From Pseudomonadota bacterium (GTDB lineage Bacteria; Pseudomonadota; Alphaproteobacteria; UBA8366; JADFVY01), in NCBI GenBank assembly GCA_015222795.1, contig JADFVY010000127.1:1-15523 (forward strand): a stretch of 15,523 nucleotides of DNA. Direction: 5' to 3'. Each line of letters starts with the position of its first letter. Position 1 is the first letter of the stretch. A model generated the notes under the pieces. The model searched no databases, was not told the origin of the DNA, and saw only the letters and a list, made by a program, of their open reading frames with translations. Both the position numbers and the translations under genes were made by a program. This document shows positions 1 to 7,418 of this stretch, piece by piece.

Positions 1-1479
1 GGCCATTGCGGTGAAGTCGGTGCCGCCGAAATCGACGCCCTGGTTGATCAGTTCGCTGTTGCGTTGCTTGATTTCGATCAGCGCCAGGGATTCGTCGACG
101 AACACGACGATGACGACCGGCAGCTTCATGTCGCGCGCCGTCGCCAACTCGCCCAGCACCATTTCCAGCCCGGCGTCGCCGGTGAAGGCGACCACCGGGC
201 GGTCGGGCGCGGCATGCTTTACGCCCATGGCCAGCGGCAGGGCGCAGCCCATGGTGCAGAAACCGGTGGACTGCAACAGGGTCCGGGGCTTGTTGCAGCG
301 CCAGATCTGGCTCAGCAATATCCGGTGTGCGCCGGTGTCGACGGTGGCGATGCCATCCTCGGGCAATATCTTGCGCACTTCGTCGGCAATCGCCGCCGGG
401 CCCCACGCCTCGTCGACGCGGAAGGCCGTCGCCAACTCCTGGCGCACCCTGGCGGGCTCGGCGTCGGGCCATGAGTCCGGGTTCGGGGTCAATTTAATCG
501 CCATCGTGCGCAGGCTGGCCCCGATGTCGCCGACGAAGCTGACATTCGCCATATGGACATAATGGGTGTTCGGCGCCGCCGCGAACTCGATGACCGGTTT
601 TTCCGAGGCGTCCCACGGGTTGGTCCAGGAATGGCGCATCTCGACCGGGTCATAGCCCACCAGAATAAGGAGATCGGCCTGCTCGATCAGCGGCATCAGA
701 TGGTCGTCGGCGGATGGCGACAGGCCGGCCGCCCCCAGCGATAATGCGTCGTCCTCGGGATATGCGCCCTTGGCCTTGTAGGTGGTGATGACGGGGATCG
801 CGAAATCCATCGCCAGCGCGGTCAGCATGTCCGGCGCGTCCTTGTATTCCAGCGCCTCCATGCCGACGATCATCAGCGGCCGTTCGGCGCCCGACAGAAG
901 GTGCCGCGCCGTCACCATATCCTCGCTACTGGCCGGCTGGCTGGGGATTGGCCGCGGCCGGCGCATCGGCGACGCATCCGGCTCCAACGCGGCGCCGGCG
1001 ACCATCGGTAGATCTATATGAACCGGGCCCGGCGGGCTGTCGGTGGCGATCGACATCGCCTTGTCGATAATCGCGTCGGCGGCGCCGGGCACCACCTCGA
1101 AGCTGGCCTTCACCAGGGGGCGGACGATGGCGGCGTGATCGATCACCTGATGGGTATAGGTATGGCGCTCCCACGGGTCGACCGAACCGGTTATGAAAAT
1201 CAGCGGCACCCGGTCCAGTTTGGCGTTGGCCACCACATTCACCGCGTTCGCCATGCCGGGCCCGATGGTGGTCAGCAGTACCGGCGGGCGGCCGGTGGCG
1301 TGCCAGGCGCCTTCGGCCATGAAGCCGGCATTGTTTTCATGCTTGGTCAGGATGAATTCGATTCCGACCTCGCGCAACGCCTCCATCAGCACCAGCACTT
1401 CTCCGCCGGGGATACCGTAAACATGGGTGCAGCCGCCCTCCTTGAGGCGCTGGGCGATCAGTTGCGCGGCGGTAGCCAT
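1..1479 (-). CDS. Thiamine-diphosphate-dependent enzyme, acetolactate synthase-like (C-terminus cut by window edge)
   Basis: A reading frame of 493 codons stays open from the ATG at 1479 to the left edge, so the C-terminal end is missing. The N-terminal Pyr domain has the activating glutamate of the ThDP family (Glu48, in TKHENNAGFMAEG) and the following TTIGPGMANAVN stretch. A central domain follows at about 185-330. The ThDP/Mg domain has GDAGLEM at 434-440, but the usual closing NN pair is replaced by VDES at 461-464, where Asp462 could still bind the metal. The family covers acetolactate synthases, oxo-acid decarboxylases and sulfoacetaldehyde acetyltransferase, and the substrate cannot be read from sequence. 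A GGGGAG ribosome site lies just upstream, overlapping the end of the preceding acyl-CoA dehydrogenase-like gene, whose stop is 4 nt away. The two genes are almost certainly cotranscribed. No regulatory subunit gene is visible, which argues against ordinary branched-chain amino acid synthesis. Confidence 0.9.
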   Translation of the reverse strand, partial: MATAAQLIAQRLKEGGCTHVYGIPGGEVLVLMEALREVGIEFILTKHENNAGFMAEGAWHATGRPPVLLTTIGPGMANAVNVVANAKLDRVPLIFITGSVDPWERHTYTHQVIDHAAIVRPLVKASFEVVPGAADAIIDKAMSIATDSPPGPVHIDLPMVAGAALEPDASPMRRPRPIPSQPASSEDMVTARHLLSGAERPLMIVGMEALEYKDAPDMLTALAMDFAIPVITTYKAKGAYPEDDALSLGAAGLSPSADDHLMPLIEQADLLILVGYDPVEMRHSWTNPWDASEKPVIEFAAAPNTHYVHMANVSFVGDIGASLRTMAIKLTPNPDSWPDAEPARVRQELATAFRVDEAWGPAAIADEVRKILPEDGIATVDTGAHRILLSQIWRCNKPRTLLQSTGFCTMGCALPLAMGVKHAAPDRPVVAFTGDAGLEMVLGELATARDMKLPVVIVVFVDESLALIEIKQRNSELINQGVDFGGTDFTAMA

Positions 1480-1483
1480 TCGA

Positions 1484-2701
1484 TCAGCTCCCCGCCAGTT
1501 TATGTGGCATGTTCAGATAACCGTCACGGGTCTGGGGCAGTTTGCGGTTCAGAAGGCGCGAGGCGACCACGGTGCGCAGAATCTGCGCGGTGCCGCCACC
1601 GATGGTGAACATGCGGGCGTCGCGCACCATGCGCTCCAGCGGCAGGTCGCGTGAGTAGCCGGCGGCGCCGAACATCTGCAGTGCGTCATTGGTCACGGCA
1701 ATCGCCGATTCGCTGGCGAAGATCTTGGCTTCGGCGGCCTGGGTGATGTCGGGGAAGCCGGTTCCCGCGCCCGCCGCCGCCCGGTGCAGCAACAGCCGCG
1801 CCGCCTCAAGCCGGGTGTGCATGTCGACCAGCATCCATTGCAGACCCTGGAACTCGGCGATCGGCCGGCCGAACTGCTCGCGTGTCCCCATATAATCCAG
1901 CGCCTGATCGTACGCGCCCGCGGCGATCCCCAGGGCAACCGTCCCGGCGCCGAGGCGCTGGGCGTTGTATGCGTTCATCAGCCCGGCGAAGCCGCGCCGC
2001 AATCCCTCGGGCGGGATCAGTATCATGTCGTCGGGAACCTCCATATCCTTGAAGAACAGTTCGGTTTCCGGAATGCCGCGCAGGCCCATGGTCTTTTCGC
2101 GGCGGCCGATCCGAAGGCCGGCCGGCGTGTCGGCGTCGGCGTCGCGCACGACGATGAAACCGGCGATGCCCTGCTCGGCGCCATCCTCGAAGACCCGGGC
2201 GAAAATCAGGTGCAGCCGCGACACGCCACCACCGGTGATCCAGTGCTTGCCACCATTGATGACGTAGCGGTCGCCCTTGCGGTCGGCTCGTGTCGTCATT
2301 TGCGAGGCGGCGCTGCCGGCGCCGGGTTCGGTGATGCAGATGGCGGGCTTGTCGCCGGCCAGCACCAGCTCGGCGGCCAGCCTCTTCTGTTTTTCGGAGC
2401 CGTATTCCATGATCGCGCCGATGGCGCCCATGTTGCCCTCGACGACGATGCGCGCGGTGACCCCGCAGACCTTGGCGATCTCCTCGACGATCAGCAACAC
2501 TTCCCGGTAGCCCAGGCCCTGGCCGCCAAATTCCTCGGGTATGGTGAAGCCCATGAAGCCGGCCTTGGCCAGGGTCGCGACGTTATTCCAGGGGTACGCC
2601 TCGTCGCGGTCGATTTCCGCCGCTCTCGGCGCGAATTCATTCGTCGCCAGGGTCCTGGCATGTTGCTGCAGGTCTTTCTGCGTATCGCTCAACTCGAACA
2701 T
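1484..2701 (-). CDS. Acyl-CoA dehydrogenase-fold protein lacking the catalytic glutamate; possible 3-sulfinopropionyl-CoA desulfinase
   Basis: 405 residues, the normal length for the acyl-CoA dehydrogenase superfamily. Family marks are ITEPGAGSAAS (123-133), WITGGG (154-159), REQFGRPIAEFQGLQ (274-288) and GGGTAQILR (368-376). The usual catalytic base in YEGTAQ is Gly (IGGGTAQ). The alternative base of isovaleryl/long-chain enzymes is Gln248 (NAQRLGAG). Arg84 is present in VTARIVVEGN. From memory, 3-sulfinopropionyl-CoA desulfinase of Advenella, which removes sulfite from its substrate instead of oxidising it, has Gln246 in place of the glutamate and a functional Arg84. This protein matches that pattern almost in register. 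FAD binding is expected from the fold. The ATG at 2701 has GGAGA 5 nt upstream. A plain dehydrogenase with another base remains possible. Downstream, 4 nt away, is the thiamine-diphosphate enzyme. Confidence 0.93.
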   Translation of the reverse strand: MFELSDTQKDLQQHARTLATNEFAPRAAEIDRDEAYPWNNVATLAKAGFMGFTIPEEFGGQGLGYREVLLIVEEIAKVCGVTARIVVEGNMGAIGAIMEYGSEKQKRLAAELVLAGDKPAICITEPGAGSAASQMTTRADRKGDRYVINGGKHWITGGGVSRLHLIFARVFEDGAEQGIAGFIVVRDADADTPAGLRIGRREKTMGLRGIPETELFFKDMEVPDDMILIPPEGLRRGFAGLMNAYNAQRLGAGTVALGIAAGAYDQALDYMGTREQFGRPIAEFQGLQWMLVDMHTRLEAARLLLHRAAAGAGTGFPDITQAAEAKIFASESAIAVTNDALQMFGAAGYSRDLPLERMVRDARMFTIGGGTAQILRTVVASRLLNRKLPQTRDGYLNMPHKLAGS

Positions 2702-2780
2702 CTTTTCTCCATGGGCTCTGTTTCACACGGCCGTATAAATAACCGGGAGTTTGCGTTCGCGCCAGCATTCAGCCGGAATT

Positions 2781-3011
2781 TCACTCCGATTTGTCCGTTT
2801 CCAGATTGTCAGGCTTCAGGTCCGGATGTTCTTTCAGGATCGGGTTTATGATCTGCTCGAAGGCCGAATCCAGGACATTGCCGAAGGCGCGGCGGTATTG
2901 GGCGAATTCCTCCGGGTCCGAGGTTTCCCTCACCTTCAGCATGGCGTCGTTCAGTTTGCCCCCATAATCGAACATCAGGGCCAGAACGTGCCGCGCGGTC
3001 TCTCTCTCCAT
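2781..3011 (-). CDS. Small conserved-looking protein of unknown function
   Basis: 76 residues from the ATG at 3011. An in-frame ATG at 3044 exists, but 3011 is preferred because a strong AAGGAGGG site lies 7 nt before it. The protein is soluble, mostly helical and highly charged, with no signal peptide, membrane segment or metal motif. It begins MERETARHVLALMFDYGG and ends in an acidic, lysine-containing tail after KEHPDLKPD. I do not recognise the family. It reads in the same direction as the downstream acyl-CoA dehydrogenase-like gene, 79 nt away, so it could be its leader gene or an independent unit. The codon use and strong ribosome site support a real gene. Confidence 0.72.
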   Translation of the reverse strand: MERETARHVLALMFDYGGKLNDAMLKVRETSDPEEFAQYRRAFGNVLDSAFEQIINPILKEHPDLKPDNLETDKSE

Positions 3012-3108
3012 ATCGGTACCCTCCTTGTTCCGTCTGACTAACATGTCACAACGACGGGAGAAGGCAATGTTTGTGTGTCAGAGCCTGTTTCGGCCAAATG
3101 GGGCAGCT

Positions 3109-3657
3109 TTATCGCGGCAGGCGTTTCAGGCAGAGGCCGCTGTTTCCCGTTGCGCCCAGTATGGGGATCGAGGGGTCGGCGGCGGCTTCGGCCAGCAGGT
3201 CGGTTTCCGTCGCGCCGCCCCGTGGATCGCGAACCGTCATGGTGAAAGCGCGAAGCCGGATGACGAGCGCGCCTTCCTGTTCCAGCAACAAGGCATAGAT
3301 GATCTCGGCACGGCGGCCATCCACCATGCCCTCGGTCTCGACGGCCAGCCCCAGCCAGCCATTGCCATCGACGGTCCCGACCAGGGATTCCGCCGGCTTG
3401 CCCGGCTCCAGCATGAAGAAATCGGCGATGTGGTAGCGGTCCGATTCGCCTTCCCGTGAAGCGCCGATGGACAGGAAAACAGTATCCGAAAGATCCAGCC
3501 GCTCGGTGCATTGATCCCCCGCCGTCGCCATCCAGTCGCCGGAAAAATCATATTGCAGAACGACGCGGTCGGGCAGTGGTTGCGACGGCGGTTCGGAGCT
3601 GGCGCAGGCGGCCAGCAGGAAGGCCACCGGTGCGAGGATGGTAACTGGTCGGATCAA
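3109..3657 (-). CDS. Lipoprotein of unknown function, short CLKR-type paralogue (TTG start)
   Basis: 182 residues if it starts at the TTG at 3657. GGAGAG lies 5 nt before this codon and the protein then begins directly with a lipoprotein signal, ILAPVAFLLAAC, giving lipidated Cys18. The next in-frame ATG upstream (3738) would add 27 residues that overlap the neighbouring gene and hide the signal, so it is less likely. The mature part (about 30-182) looks like a single beta-rich domain. It resembles the C-terminal part of the upstream lipoprotein: DQCTERLDLS (48-57) matches NSCAENLPLS there, and GLCLKRL (174-180) matches GYCLKRV. Cys50 and Cys176 may form a disulfide. Asp41/Ser42 follow Cys18, so sorting to the outer membrane is not assured but is plausible. 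Function unknown. It lies 61 nt after the larger paralogue and is probably in the same operon. Confidence 0.8.
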   Translation of the reverse strand: MIRPVTILAPVAFLLAACASSEPPSQPLPDRVVLQYDFSGDWMATAGDQCTERLDLSDTVFLSIGASREGESDRYHIADFFMLEPGKPAESLVGTVDGNGWLGLAVETEGMVDGRRAEIIYALLLEQEGALVIRLRAFTMTVRDPRGGATETDLLAEAAADPSIPILGATGNSGLCLKRLPR

Positions 3658-3675
3658 GTGTACTCTCCAGGCTCG
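3658..3675 (-). promoter_or_regulatory. Ribosome binding site that decides a TTG start
   Basis: On the minus strand the sequence reads CTGGAGAGTACAC before TTG (3657-3655). The GGAGAG core with a 5-nt spacer is the only good ribosome site near the lipoprotein signal sequence. It supports a TTG start in place of the in-frame ATG at 3738. Confidence 0.65.
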
Positions 3676-3718
3676 AATTCCCGTTCTGTTCCAGCCGAAT
3701 GGAAGAACGCAACCGGAG

Positions 3719-4882
3719 TCAACCGGAAATCCCGCCAACGCGTTTCAGGCAATAGCCGTCGCCACTTACATAAATGAAATAGGGGTTTTTGTCCCAATTG
3801 TCGTTGTATGTCCGCATATCGACAGTCTTCGGTTCGTAAATCCCGCTGGGGTCCACCGTCGTGCGGGTCCACTCCGTTATCATCAAGTGCTCTGCGTCGC
3901 GTGGTTTGAGGGTTATCCGGTGCCGGATTGTCATCGGTCCCTGCAGCATGCTGCCACCAGTCGCCGGTTTCGGGTCTTCGATTACCGACAACAGGCTGCC
4001 GTCCAAGCCAACCTTTTCGGGCCAGGTGACGGAGTTGGCATCGTCATACAGGAAGCCTCCGAAGGACACGTAATATTCCAGGGCGCCCTTTTCCGGGTCG
4101 CGCGAGATTTCCATGAACCGCTGCCGCGACAATGGCAGGTTCTCGGCGCAAGAATTGCCACGGGTCAGTATGTAGCGACCTTCATAGACAAAGCCATCCA
4201 CGGCGACCGGCTTTGTTTCCGCGATTTTTTGCTCGTTCTCTGCAAGCCAGGCGGCATGCATGGCCTGCAGTTGATCTTGCGTGTAGATCCCGGCTTGCAT
4301 GAGTTCCAATCCTTTCCGGATCTGCTTCTCGGTCAACCCGGTATTCCAACCGTGTGGGCCAGCGACGGCAACCTCGAAGAATCCGGTGTTGCCGGGCAAA
4401 TCATGCCTTCGCATAACCAACGGAAAAGGTACGGTCTTTTCCGGCCAGTTTTCTGGTGGCGCGTCAATGGGCTCCAACCAAATACTCGTCAACCGGTATG
4501 TCGCATGTGGCTGAAATTCCACCGGAAAGGGCTGCCAGGGCAATTGGAGTCCGTATTTTCTAACCGCCATGACGGCTTTCAGTTCATAGACGCCCGGCGG
4601 CACGCGGAGTTCAGGGGTCTCGGGACATTCCACGCGCCACTCCGCGCGGTAATTGAATCCCGGCCCGCTGTCGGAAGTGTAATGAACCCCGGTGTCATAT
4701 TTATTGATGACAAGGGTAGCGGTCCTTATTTCCATGCTTACGGTGTTATCTGTAAGACGGCCGCTACTCCAGCAAACGGGTATATTATACACAATATCAT
4801 CGCCGCCGCCGCCGCCGCAGGCGCCGAGCAGCAACAATGCCGCGACCGGTCGCCAACCTGAACTCTTCCGAAATCCGAACAT
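3719..4882 (-). CDS. Lipoprotein of unknown function, long CLKR-type paralogue
   Basis: 387 residues. The signal peptide ends in a lipobox, LLLLGAC, with lipidated Cys22, followed by a flexible run of five glycines encoded by GGC repeats and two aspartates. Residues about 30-170 form a first domain rich in beta structure (ELRVPPGVYELKAVMA resembles PEGA/carbohydrate-type beta-sandwich wording, but I cannot assign it). A helical linker at about 182-222 is followed by a C-terminal domain (about 228-387) that matches the whole mature part of the next lipoprotein: NSCAENLPLS (243-252) and GDGYCLKRV (374-382). Cys245 and Cys378 are the shared pair. The ATG at 4882 has AGAGGA upstream. It leads a two-gene unit with the shorter paralogue. 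No family recognised. Confidence 0.87.
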   Translation of the reverse strand: MFGFRKSSGWRPVAALLLLGACGGGGGDDIVYNIPVCWSSGRLTDNTVSMEIRTATLVINKYDTGVHYTSDSGPGFNYRAEWRVECPETPELRVPPGVYELKAVMAVRKYGLQLPWQPFPVEFQPHATYRLTSIWLEPIDAPPENWPEKTVPFPLVMRRHDLPGNTGFFEVAVAGPHGWNTGLTEKQIRKGLELMQAGIYTQDQLQAMHAAWLAENEQKIAETKPVAVDGFVYEGRYILTRGNSCAENLPLSRQRFMEISRDPEKGALEYYVSFGGFLYDDANSVTWPEKVGLDGSLLSVIEDPKPATGGSMLQGPMTIRHRITLKPRDAEHLMITEWTRTTVDPSGIYEPKTVDMRTYNDNWDKNPYFIYVSGDGYCLKRVGGISG

Positions 4883-4966
4883 TGATAGTCCTCTTCGCTA
4901 TGAGCTTTCATTGTGAATTTGTCATCCCGCGCGCGGGAGTCAGGCCAAAGCCGGCGGCGCCCATTG

Positions 4967-4996
4967 TCGGCATTGAGCCCGCAGGATCAATGCCGA
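4967..4996. promoter_or_regulatory. Perfect 10-bp inverted repeat upstream of the lipoprotein pair
   Basis: TCGGCATTGA at 4967-4976 is followed after 10 nt by its exact complement TCAATGCCGA at 4987-4996. It lies 85 nt upstream of the long lipoprotein start and 77 nt beyond the ygiD stop, both on the minus strand. It lacks a U tract, so it is not a canonical terminator. It may be an operator for the lipoprotein genes or a 3' hairpin of the ygiD transcript. A competing 5-bp hairpin, GGATC/GATCC at 4984-4999, uses the right arm. Confidence 0.4.
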
Positions 4997-5072
4997 TCCG
5001 TGTAAATACTAATAGGCCCGAAGGCTGAAAGCAAAGCCATCCGGTTCTTCTTTTCAGGGGATTGGTGGATTC

Positions 5073-5834
5073 CTAATCGAACGCGAAAGCCCGCATCGAT
5101 AAAATCCCCCGGCCATGGGCGTTGTGGATGACGCGGCCGGGGCCGCCGCCGGCGCCCATGGCGACGGGGAGGGGCAGGAGGTGGTCCGGGGTGGGGTGGT
5201 TGCGGGTGTAGTGGGGGTGATCGGCGGCCCGGGCCAGCGCATCGGCATCGCCCTCCTCGATGACACCGGTGGCCCAGGTTTCGAATTCCACGACGTAATC
5301 GGCGGGCGGCGAGTCCTCATCATATTTTTGGAACATGCGCAGATTGTGGGTCAGCCCGCCGCTGGCCAGGATCAGCACGCCCACGTCGCGCAAGGGCGCC
5401 AGCCTGCGCCCGATTTCCAGATGATGCGCCACGTTGCGGCCCGGCTGTATCGACAGGGGAGCCACCGGTATGCTGGCATCCGGGTACATAAGCCTGAGCG
5501 GCGACCAGACCCCGTGGTCGAGGCCGCGTTTGTGATCGGTTGCGCCACCGGTCAGTTCGGCGGCGAAGGCGGCCAGTTCGGGCGCGCCGGGGGCGGGATA
5601 TTCGATCTGGTACAGGGCCTCGGGGAAGTTATGGAAATCGCGGATGGTTCTCGGCGTAACCGCCGCACCCGCCATCGGCTCGGCGGTCTCCCAATGGGCT
5701 GAAATGCACAATATCGCCCGCGGGCGCGGCAATTCCTTGCCCAGGCGCCGCAGGAAGGCGCTGGTCTCGTCCGGCTGGATCGCCATCATCGGCGAGCCGT
5801 GGCCGACGAATATTGCGGGGAGTGGCGTCGTCAT
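5073..5834 (-). CDS. ygiD: DODA-type extradiol aromatic ring-opening dioxygenase (YgiD family)
   Basis: 253 residues from the ATG at 5834. The family is class III extradiol dioxygenases related to E. coli YgiD, which open catechol rings such as 4,5-DOPA using a single metal, in the cytoplasm. The metal ligands expected for the family are visible: His12 in GHGSP, His47 in ISAHWE, His163 in GGLTHNL and a late histidine at 213 or 218 in RNHPTPDHLLP. LDHGVWSPL (105-113) is another family signature. Length fits the family (about 260). A longer frame from 6011 is rejected because it overlaps the DoxX gene. There is no clear Shine-Dalgarno sequence. The start follows a strong hairpin 44 nt after the doxX stop, so translation may depend on the upstream genes. 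Neighbours for a hydroquinone reductase and DoxX suggest a role in clearing aromatic diols or quinones. Confidence 0.9.
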   Translation of the reverse strand: MTTPLPAIFVGHGSPMMAIQPDETSAFLRRLGKELPRPRAILCISAHWETAEPMAGAAVTPRTIRDFHNFPEALYQIEYPAPGAPELAAFAAELTGGATDHKRGLDHGVWSPLRLMYPDASIPVAPLSIQPGRNVAHHLEIGRRLAPLRDVGVLILASGGLTHNLRMFQKYDEDSPPADYVVEFETWATGVIEEGDADALARAADHPHYTRNHPTPDHLLPLPVAMGAGGGPGRVIHNAHGRGILSMRAFAFD

Positions 5835-5843
5835 GAGAGGAAT

Positions 5844-5870
5844 ATGGACGGCCCGCGCGGGACCGTCCAT
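5844..5870 (-). promoter_or_regulatory. Intercistronic hairpin between the doxX-family gene and ygiD
   Basis: The minus-strand RNA forms an 11-bp stem with a 5-nt loop (one G-U pair). On the DNA plus strand the pairing is ATGGACGG against CCGTCCAT, then one mismatch and 2 more base pairs. No U tract follows, so it is more likely an mRNA stability or partial attenuation element than a full terminator. It ends 9 nt upstream of the ygiD start codon and may control its translation. Confidence 0.5.
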
Positions 5871-5878
5871 CTCCGAGG

Positions 5879-6334
5879 TCAGATTTCGCGGCCGAGTTTC
5901 GCATCGACCGACAGCGGGCCGGCGCCCTTGAACAGGATCGCCAGCGCGACCGAGCCCCACATCAGTGGATATTCGTATCCGCCACTGGTCCAGGCGAAGC
6001 CGTTGCCCCAATGGATCGTCACGGCGACCGCCATGAAGCCGACCACCTGGGCGGCGACGACGCGGGTCAGGAAACCGGCCGCCAGCAGGATGCCGCCGAC
6101 GAATTCCAGCAATGCCACATACCAGGCCAGCAGCGCCGCCGGCTCCAGGCCGATCTGGGAAAAGAAACCGATAGTGCCTTCCATGCCGCCGAACAGCTTC
6201 ATATAGCCGTGTGGCACAAGCAAAAGTCCGGTGGCGACACGCACCAGCGGCCAGCCTAGCGGCTCCAGTTTTTCGTAAATCGCACCCAGGGCGGGGACGA
6301 GCAGTCGGGTTGGTTCGGTGGTGATATCCGTCAT
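5879..6334 (-). CDS. DoxX family integral membrane protein
   Basis: 151 residues with four predicted transmembrane segments at roughly 28-44, 65-86, 90-107 and 122-138. The first carries the DoxX-like LVPHGYMKLFGG motif and the last follows GGYEYPLMW, both typical of this family. DoxX proteins are small inner-membrane proteins. Some are linked to quinone-dependent oxidoreductases or redox stress, but biochemical roles are mostly open. The ATG at 6334 has CAGGAGA 7 nt upstream. It starts 23 nt after the yqjG stop and is followed by ygiD, which fits a three-gene transcript in which a membrane partner accompanies two soluble quinone/catechol enzymes. Family assignment is firm. The precise function is inference. 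Confidence 0.9.
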   Translation of the reverse strand: MTDITTEPTRLLVPALGAIYEKLEPLGWPLVRVATGLLLVPHGYMKLFGGMEGTIGFFSQIGLEPAALLAWYVALLEFVGGILLAAGFLTRVVAAQVVGFMAVAVTIHWGNGFAWTSGGYEYPLMWGSVALAILFKGAGPLSVDAKLGREI

Positions 6335-6357
6335 CTCATATTCTCCTGTCGTAAGGT

Positions 6358-7347
6358 TCAGGCCGCCAGCTTCAGCCGGCCGCGGTCATGCGGTTCGTCG
6401 AAATCGATCACCGGCCCGGCGGGCACGATGCCGGTCGGGTTGATGGTTGGGTGGCTGCGGTAATAATGGTCCTTGATATGCGCCAGGTTCACGGTCCCGG
6501 CGACGCCGGGGGTCTGGTACAGCTCGCGGGTCCAGGCCCAGAGGTTCGGATGATCGACCAGGCGCTTCAGGTTGGTCTTGAAATGCCCGACATAGACAGC
6601 GTCGAAACGCACCAGCGTGGTGAACAGCCGCCAGTCCGCCTCGGTAATCCGGTCGCCGGTCAGATAGCGCTGGCGCGACAGCCGGTGTTCCAGTGTCTCC
6701 AGCGCCTCGAACAGGTTTCGGACCGCCACGCCGTAAGCCTTCTGACTGGTCGCGAAGCCTGCCTTGTAGACGCCGTTGTTAACGTGGCCATAGACATAGT
6801 CGTTGATCCAGTCGATATCGTCGCGCAGTTCCGCCGGATAGAGGTCCGGATCGGTCGCCCCGACCGCGTCGAAGGCCGAATTGAACATCCGGATGATCTC
6901 TGCGGATTCGTTATTGACGATGGTCCCGGTCTGCTTGTCCCACAGCACCGGAACGGTTACCCGTCCGCTGTAGTTCGGGTCGGCCTTCGTATAGATTTCA
7001 TGCAGATGGCGAGCGCCGTTAACGTCGTCGGGCATGACGCCCTCGCCGGGATCGAAGCTCCAGCCCTGTTCGCCCATCAGCGGGTTGGCCATCGACACCG
7101 ATATCATGCCCTCCAGCCCTTTCAGCGCCCGGAAAATCAGCGTGCGATGGGCCCAGGGGCAGGCAAGTGAAACATAAAGATGATAGCGTCCGGCCTCGGC
7201 CTTGAAGCCGCCCTTGCCGGTCGGTCCGGGGCGCCCGTCCGGGGTTACCCAGTTGCGGAAGGCCGAAGCCCGCCGCACGAATTGACCGCCCGTCTTCTTC
7301 GTGTCGTACCAGCGGTCTTGCCATTTGCCGTCAATTAACAATCCCAT
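6358..7347 (-). CDS. yqjG: Glutathionyl-hydroquinone reductase (Xi-class glutathione transferase)
   Basis: 329 residues from the ATG at 7347 (GGAGA 8 nt upstream; the protein then begins MGLLIDGKWQDRWYDT, as is usual for the family). An in-frame upstream ATG at 7458 would add 37 unlikely residues and run through the promoter dyads. The enzyme reduces glutathionyl-hydroquinones back to hydroquinones with glutathione, in the cytoplasm. The catalytic cysteine is Cys63 in LACPWAHRTL, the same motif and number as in E. coli YqjG. A thioredoxin-like N-terminal domain is followed by the helical GST C-terminal domain (about 170-300), including NDYVYGHVNNGVYKAGFA. Length matches the family (about 320-330). 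It is the first gene of the run with the DoxX gene and ygiD and is transcribed away from the LysR gene. Confidence 0.95.
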   Translation of the reverse strand: MGLLIDGKWQDRWYDTKKTGGQFVRRASAFRNWVTPDGRPGPTGKGGFKAEAGRYHLYVSLACPWAHRTLIFRALKGLEGMISVSMANPLMGEQGWSFDPGEGVMPDDVNGARHLHEIYTKADPNYSGRVTVPVLWDKQTGTIVNNESAEIIRMFNSAFDAVGATDPDLYPAELRDDIDWINDYVYGHVNNGVYKAGFATSQKAYGVAVRNLFEALETLEHRLSRQRYLTGDRITEADWRLFTTLVRFDAVYVGHFKTNLKRLVDHPNLWAWTRELYQTPGVAGTVNLAHIKDHYYRSHPTINPTGIVPAGPVIDFDEPHDRGRLKLAA

Positions 7348-7389
7348 CTCGTCATTCTCCGCATTGGTTGGTTTGTTTTCCTGACAAAC

Positions 7390-7418
7390 CATATGATTGA
7401 ATGCGGATTGAATAACAA
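7390..7418 (-). promoter_or_regulatory. Possible yqjG promoter
   Basis: Read on the minus strand, a TTGTTA -35-like element (7418-7413) and a CATATG -10-like element (7395-7390) are separated by 17 nt. The -10 match is weak. The -35 lies inside the perfect dyad at 7403-7423, so a regulator bound there would control this promoter. Confidence 0.3.

Noticed and set aside
1784..2851. Long plus-strand open frame (355 codons) opposite the acyl-CoA dehydrogenase-like gene
   Set aside because: It is the antisense shadow of a gene with clear family motifs; high GC makes such frames common and its protein shows no motifs.
4798..4820. GCC trinucleotide run as a possible phase-variable tract
   Set aside because: Units of three keep the frame and encode only a glycine spacer after the lipidated cysteine.
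3638..4861. Plus-strand open frame (407 codons) opposite the long lipoprotein
   Set aside because: The minus-strand reading has a lipobox, ribosome site and a paralogue next door; the plus-strand frame has none.
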